The translations under genes were made by a program, and so were the position numbers. The notes beneath the pieces were generated by a model. That model did not search any database. It worked only from the letters and a program-made list of their open reading frames with translations, and had not been told where the DNA came from. DNA of 25,962 nucleotides, taken from positions 1-25,962 of the forward strand of contig JAFDDL010000022.1 of NCBI GenBank assembly GCA_019310865.1, read 5' to 3'. Of this stretch, positions 24,027-25,962 are shown piece after piece (within the stretch, counting starts at the first letter, position 1; every line of letters starts with the position of its first letter). The DNA comes from Deltaproteobacteria bacterium (lineage in GTDB: Bacteria > Desulfobacterota > Desulfobacteria > Desulfobacterales > JAFDDL01).

Positions 24027-24293
24027 ATGGCAAATGTTTCAACCACAAAAATGTCATCTAAAGGCCAAATTGTCATTCCTGAGATTATTAGGAAACAGCT
24101 AAATTTGAAACCCGGCTCTCAATTCGTAGTCGTCGGGGATAAAGATGTCGTTATATTAAAAAGCATATCGCTTCCAGCCCTTAATGAATTTGACGATTTA
24201 ATTGCTGAGGCTAGAAGGAAAGGAAAAAAAGTTGGTTTAAAAAAATCTGATATTTTGGATGCTGTGAGAACTGCTCGCGGGAAAAAGAAATGA
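24027..24293 (+). CDS. AbrB/SpoVT-type antitoxin
   Basis: The 88-residue protein has an N-terminal swapped-hairpin AbrB domain: TTKMSSKGQIVIPEIIRKQLNLKPGSQFVVVGDKDVVILKS. A charged C-terminal segment follows (DLIAEARRKGKKVGLKKSDILDAVRTARGKKK) of the type that wraps a partner toxin. It has an excellent ribosome binding site (AGGAGG, 6 bases before ATG), and its stop overlaps the PIN gene by four bases (ATGA). It would neutralise the PIN nuclease and repress its own promoter at the palindrome 23984-23999. It appears intact although its toxin is broken. Confidence 0.88.
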   Translation: MANVSTTKMSSKGQIVIPEIIRKQLNLKPGSQFVVVGDKDVVILKSISLPALNEFDDLIAEARRKGKKVGLKKSDILDAVRTARGKKK

Positions 24294-24650
24294 AAATTGT
24301 CCTTGATACCAACATATTTATATCTGGAATTTTTTTCAGAGGCCCTCCTTCTCAAATTTTACATGCATGGAAAAATAAAAAGCTGCGGATCATACTCTCG
24401 CAAGATATCCTTGATGAATACCATCGTGTTGCTGAGTCTTTATCATCAAAATACCCCACAATAGACATTTTTCAAATTATTGAATTAGTGACGGTCCATG
24501 GGCAGTTCGTCGATTCAACAGATTTTGATATAACAGTATGTGAAGATCCAAATAATTGTCAGTGGTGATAAGCATCTATTAAAAATAACGGGATATCAAG
24601 GAATTACTGTTTTTAAACCTCGGGAATTTGTTAATCGCTATTTGAATTAG
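24290..24650 (+). pseudogene. PIN-domain toxin, broken by an internal deletion
   Basis: The protein starts KIVLDTNIFISGIFFRGPPSQIL, the opening of PIN-family putative toxins (first catalytic Asp in LDTN), with a second acidic residue in DEYHRV. It reaches CEDPNN and then hits a stop at 24566-24568 after 92 residues. The family continuation reappears at once in another frame: IIVSGDKHLLKITGYQGITVFKPREFVNRYLN, ending TAG at 24648-24650. About 15 residues normally linking them (the DDDKFLECA part, with an active-site acidic residue) are missing. A short out-of-frame deletion explains this. The nuclease is probably inactive. The other possibility is an assembly error. It ends 9 bases before attC 2. 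Confidence 0.85.
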
Positions 24651-24659
24651 CATCGCTAA

Positions 24660-24785
24660 AGCGAACAAATCGTTGAACATGGACGCCTATTTTCATGCGG
24701 CTTTTGACAAAAATAACACACAAGGCATTTTAATGTTCACAAAGGCCTAAACACGCAGCCGGCACCAGTTAACTTTGCGTTGGGT
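24660..24785 (+). other. attC recombination site of cassette 2
   Basis: Left simple site AGCGAAC (24660-24666) and right core GTTGGGT (24779-24785, fits GTTRRRY), 126 bases. AACAAATCGTTGAAC near the left end pairs imperfectly with GTTAACTTTGCGTT near the right. TGG..GCC inside pairs with GGC.CCA. AGCGAAC is the exact complement of the GTTCGCT that begins this cassette. Confidence 0.85.
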
Positions 24786-24822
24786 ATGAAATCCTTTAGC
24801 AGATAAAAAAATGAGGATTTAA

Positions 24823-25494
24823 ATGTCAATACAAAAAATCTACTCAAGTGATTCTGCTTTATCAGATGATTTTACTGAAAGAAACAATATCCTTTATTCA
24901 AAAATTGCGAAGGGATATGACATACTCATTAAAGTGTTGCCTATATGGAATAACTGGAATTCTCAAGCTATTCCCCATATTGAAGGTAAACGTATTTTAG
25001 AAGTTTCGTTTGGTACCGGGCTATTATTGAGTCAGTATGCGGCGAATTATGAAACATTTGGTATCGACTATAACTCAAAAATGGTGGAGATGGCTAAAAA
25101 AAATCTAAATAAAAAAGGTATTTCAGCCCATATAATACAAGGAAATGTTGAATCTTTACCATATGACAATGATTTATTTGATACTTTACTCAATACAATG
25201 GCGTTTACTGGTTATCCAGACTCACGAAAGGCAATGTCGGAATTAATTAGGGTATTAAAACCAAGTGGAAAACTGATCATAGTTGATATTAATTATCCAA
25301 AAAACATGAATATTCTGGGAATGTGGCTTACAAAGTTCTGGATTATTCTCGGTGATGTTATAAGAGATATGGATAAAATATTTAATAACTTTGATCTTGA
25401 TTACACAGATAAGGAAATTGGTGGTTTTGGGAGTGTGCACCTTTACATTGCTACTAAAAGTTGCAAAGAAGTGATCGCCCAACAAATTGATTAA
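24823..25494 (+). CDS. Class I SAM-dependent methyltransferase (cassette 3)
   Basis: The 223-residue protein has the Rossmann methyltransferase fold of the Methyltransf_11/UbiE type. Motif I is ILEVSFGTGLLLS (one glycine replaced by serine), followed by FGIDYNSKMVEMAKKN, GNVESLPYDNDLFDTLLNTMAFTGY and LIRVLKPSGKLIIVDI. The substrate is unknown. GAGGA lies 5 bases before the ATG, 37 bases after the core site. The last six codons and the stop lie inside attC 3, so the C-terminus (AQQID) is partly set by the recombination site. AT-rich codon use differs strongly from the chromosomal genes upstream. Confidence 0.88.
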   Translation: MSIQKIYSSDSALSDDFTERNNILYSKIAKGYDILIKVLPIWNNWNSQAIPHIEGKRILEVSFGTGLLLSQYAANYETFGIDYNSKMVEMAKKNLNKKGISAHIIQGNVESLPYDNDLFDTLLNTMAFTGYPDSRKAMSELIRVLKPSGKLIIVDINYPKNMNILGMWLTKFWIILGDVIRDMDKIFNNFDLDYTDKEIGGFGSVHLYIATKSCKEVIAQQID

Positions 25495-25541
25495 CCGGTA
25501 TATTTTGCTGCGCAAAATCTCCGGTTATCACTGCGTTGGAC
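25477..25541 (+). other. attC recombination site of cassette 3
   Basis: Left simple site GCCCAAC (25477-25483, RYYYAAC) and right core GTTGGAC (25535-25541, GTTRRRY), 65 bases. ATTAACCGG pairs with CCGGTTAT, and ATTTTG with CAAAAT around the loop CTGCG. This is the most canonical site in the window. GCCCAAC complements the cassette's starting GTTGGGT with one G-T wobble. Confidence 0.92.
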
Positions 25542-25560
25542 ACAAATAAAGGATTAAACA

Positions 25561-25962
25561 ATGGACGATTATCAACTTTTAGTAGACCTACATAAGAGAG
25601 CAAAACGGCAAGGACCTGGAGGGGGCACCGAAACCAGAAAGGCTATCGACTTAGCTATGCTTGACCCGGCTGCGCCATTAAAGGTTGCTGATATTGGTTG
25701 TGGAACCGGAGCCTCTACCATACAGCTTGCCCGCTCACTAAATACCAACATCACAGCTATAGATTTTTTGCCTGACTTTATCGAAGTACTCAAAGGCAAT
25801 GCCGAAAACGAAGGCTTAATTAACAAAATTAACCCTCTTGTATGTTCGATGGAGAACCTGCAATTTGACGATGAGGAATATGATGTAATCTGGTCTGAGG
25901 GAGCCATATATAATATCGGCTTCGAGAAAGGAATAAATGACTGGAGACGTTTTTTGAAGCCC
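25561..25962 (+). CDS. Class I SAM-dependent methyltransferase (cassette 4, 3' end outside the window)
   Basis: A 134-codon open frame runs off the window end. It begins MDDYQLLVDLHKRAKRQGPGGGTETRKAIDLA and then shows motif I VADIGCGTGASTIQLA, the acidic strand ITAIDFLPDFIEVL, and motif region FDDEEYDVIWSEGAIYNIGFEKG followed by WRRFLKP. This pattern (QGPGG, SEGAIYNIGFEKG) is a recognisable group of small methyltransferases with no confirmed substrate. AAAGGA lies 7 bases before the ATG, and the gene starts 19 bases after the core site GTTGGAC. The two neighbouring methyltransferase cassettes are not close copies of each other. Confidence 0.88.
   Translation, partial: MDDYQLLVDLHKRAKRQGPGGGTETRKAIDLAMLDPAAPLKVADIGCGTGASTIQLARSLNTNITAIDFLPDFIEVLKGNAENEGLINKINPLVCSMENLQFDDEEYDVIWSEGAIYNIGFEKGINDWRRFLKP

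Larger units (their letters stand above)
22683..25962 (+). mobile_element. Integron remnant with at least four gene cassettes
   Basis: A C-terminal fragment of an integron-type integrase on the minus strand faces an array of plus-strand cassettes separated by attC sites at 23796-23930, 24660-24785 and 25477-25541. Deduced cassettes: 23053-23924, 23925-24779, 24780-25535, and a fourth from 25536 that leaves the window. Each cassette begins with a 6-base sequence complementary to the left simple site of its own attC, as expected for an excised circle. The region is clearly more AT-rich than the flanking lipid A genes. Confidence 0.88.

Noticed and set aside
1..25962. CRISPR array or rRNA operon
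   Set aside because: No regularly spaced direct repeats and no rRNA sequence were seen; the only regular repeats are attC-type sites and the 13-base tandem pair.

Overview
The window looks like a chromosomal segment of an anaerobic, probably sulfate-reducing member of the Desulfobacterota (Desulfobacterales-like). This is inferred from the Rnf complex preceded by a c3-type multihaem cytochrome, the ispE-tRNA-prs-rplY-pth-carD neighbourhood, the DUF1844 protein next to serA, and a lipid A/Kdo cluster that implies an LPS-bearing outer membrane. There is no 16S rRNA gene, so the placement is inference.

Layout. (1) 1-320: the 5' end of a minus-strand gene with a strong promoter, a terminator-like hairpin in its leader and a second long hairpin. 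(2) 332-6966, plus strand: a five-CXXCH cytochrome and then rnfC-D-G-E-A-B, tightly spaced. RnfC lacks the glycine-rich NADH/FMN-binding loop. RnfB is fused to a complete GltD/NfnB-like FAD/NAD(P) oxidoreductase. (3) 6974-7053: a 29-bp perfect palindrome and a short tandem repeat between convergent genes. (4) 7059-16966, minus strand: rluD, a CarD-family regulator, hppA (broken), pth, rplY, prs, tRNA-Gln(UUG), ispE, a DUF1844 gene, serA and a divergent Tpt1/KptA-like gene. (5) 17269-22637, plus strand: waaA, lpxK, an ELM1-family gene, an LpxL/HtrB-like acyltransferase and a frameshifted FkbM methyltransferase gene. (6) 22683-25962: an AT-rich integron remnant. A C-terminal fragment of an integron-type tyrosine integrase on the minus strand faces at least four plus-strand cassettes.

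The integron is supported by internal logic. Cassette 1 starts TTATGC and ends with GCATAAC. Cassette 2 starts TTCGCT and ends with AGCGAAC. Cassette 3 starts TTGGGT and ends with GCCCAAC. These are the complementary simple sites expected of excisable circles. The cassettes carry two unknown small proteins, an AbrB-type antitoxin with a broken PIN toxin (own promoter and operator-like palindrome), and two SAM methyltransferases.

How the genes fit together. The Rnf cluster is the bioenergetic core: ferredoxin-linked ion translocation with possible extra electron exits to periplasmic cytochrome and to NAD(P) through the RnfB fusion. The membrane pyrophosphatase would be a second ion pump but appears inactivated. 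The minus-strand block is housekeeping (translation, PRPP, isoprenoid precursors, serine). The plus-strand block builds lipid A and the inner core. Four genes (hppA, fkbM, the PIN toxin, intI) are interrupted or truncated; assembly error and genuine decay cannot be separated from the sequence alone.
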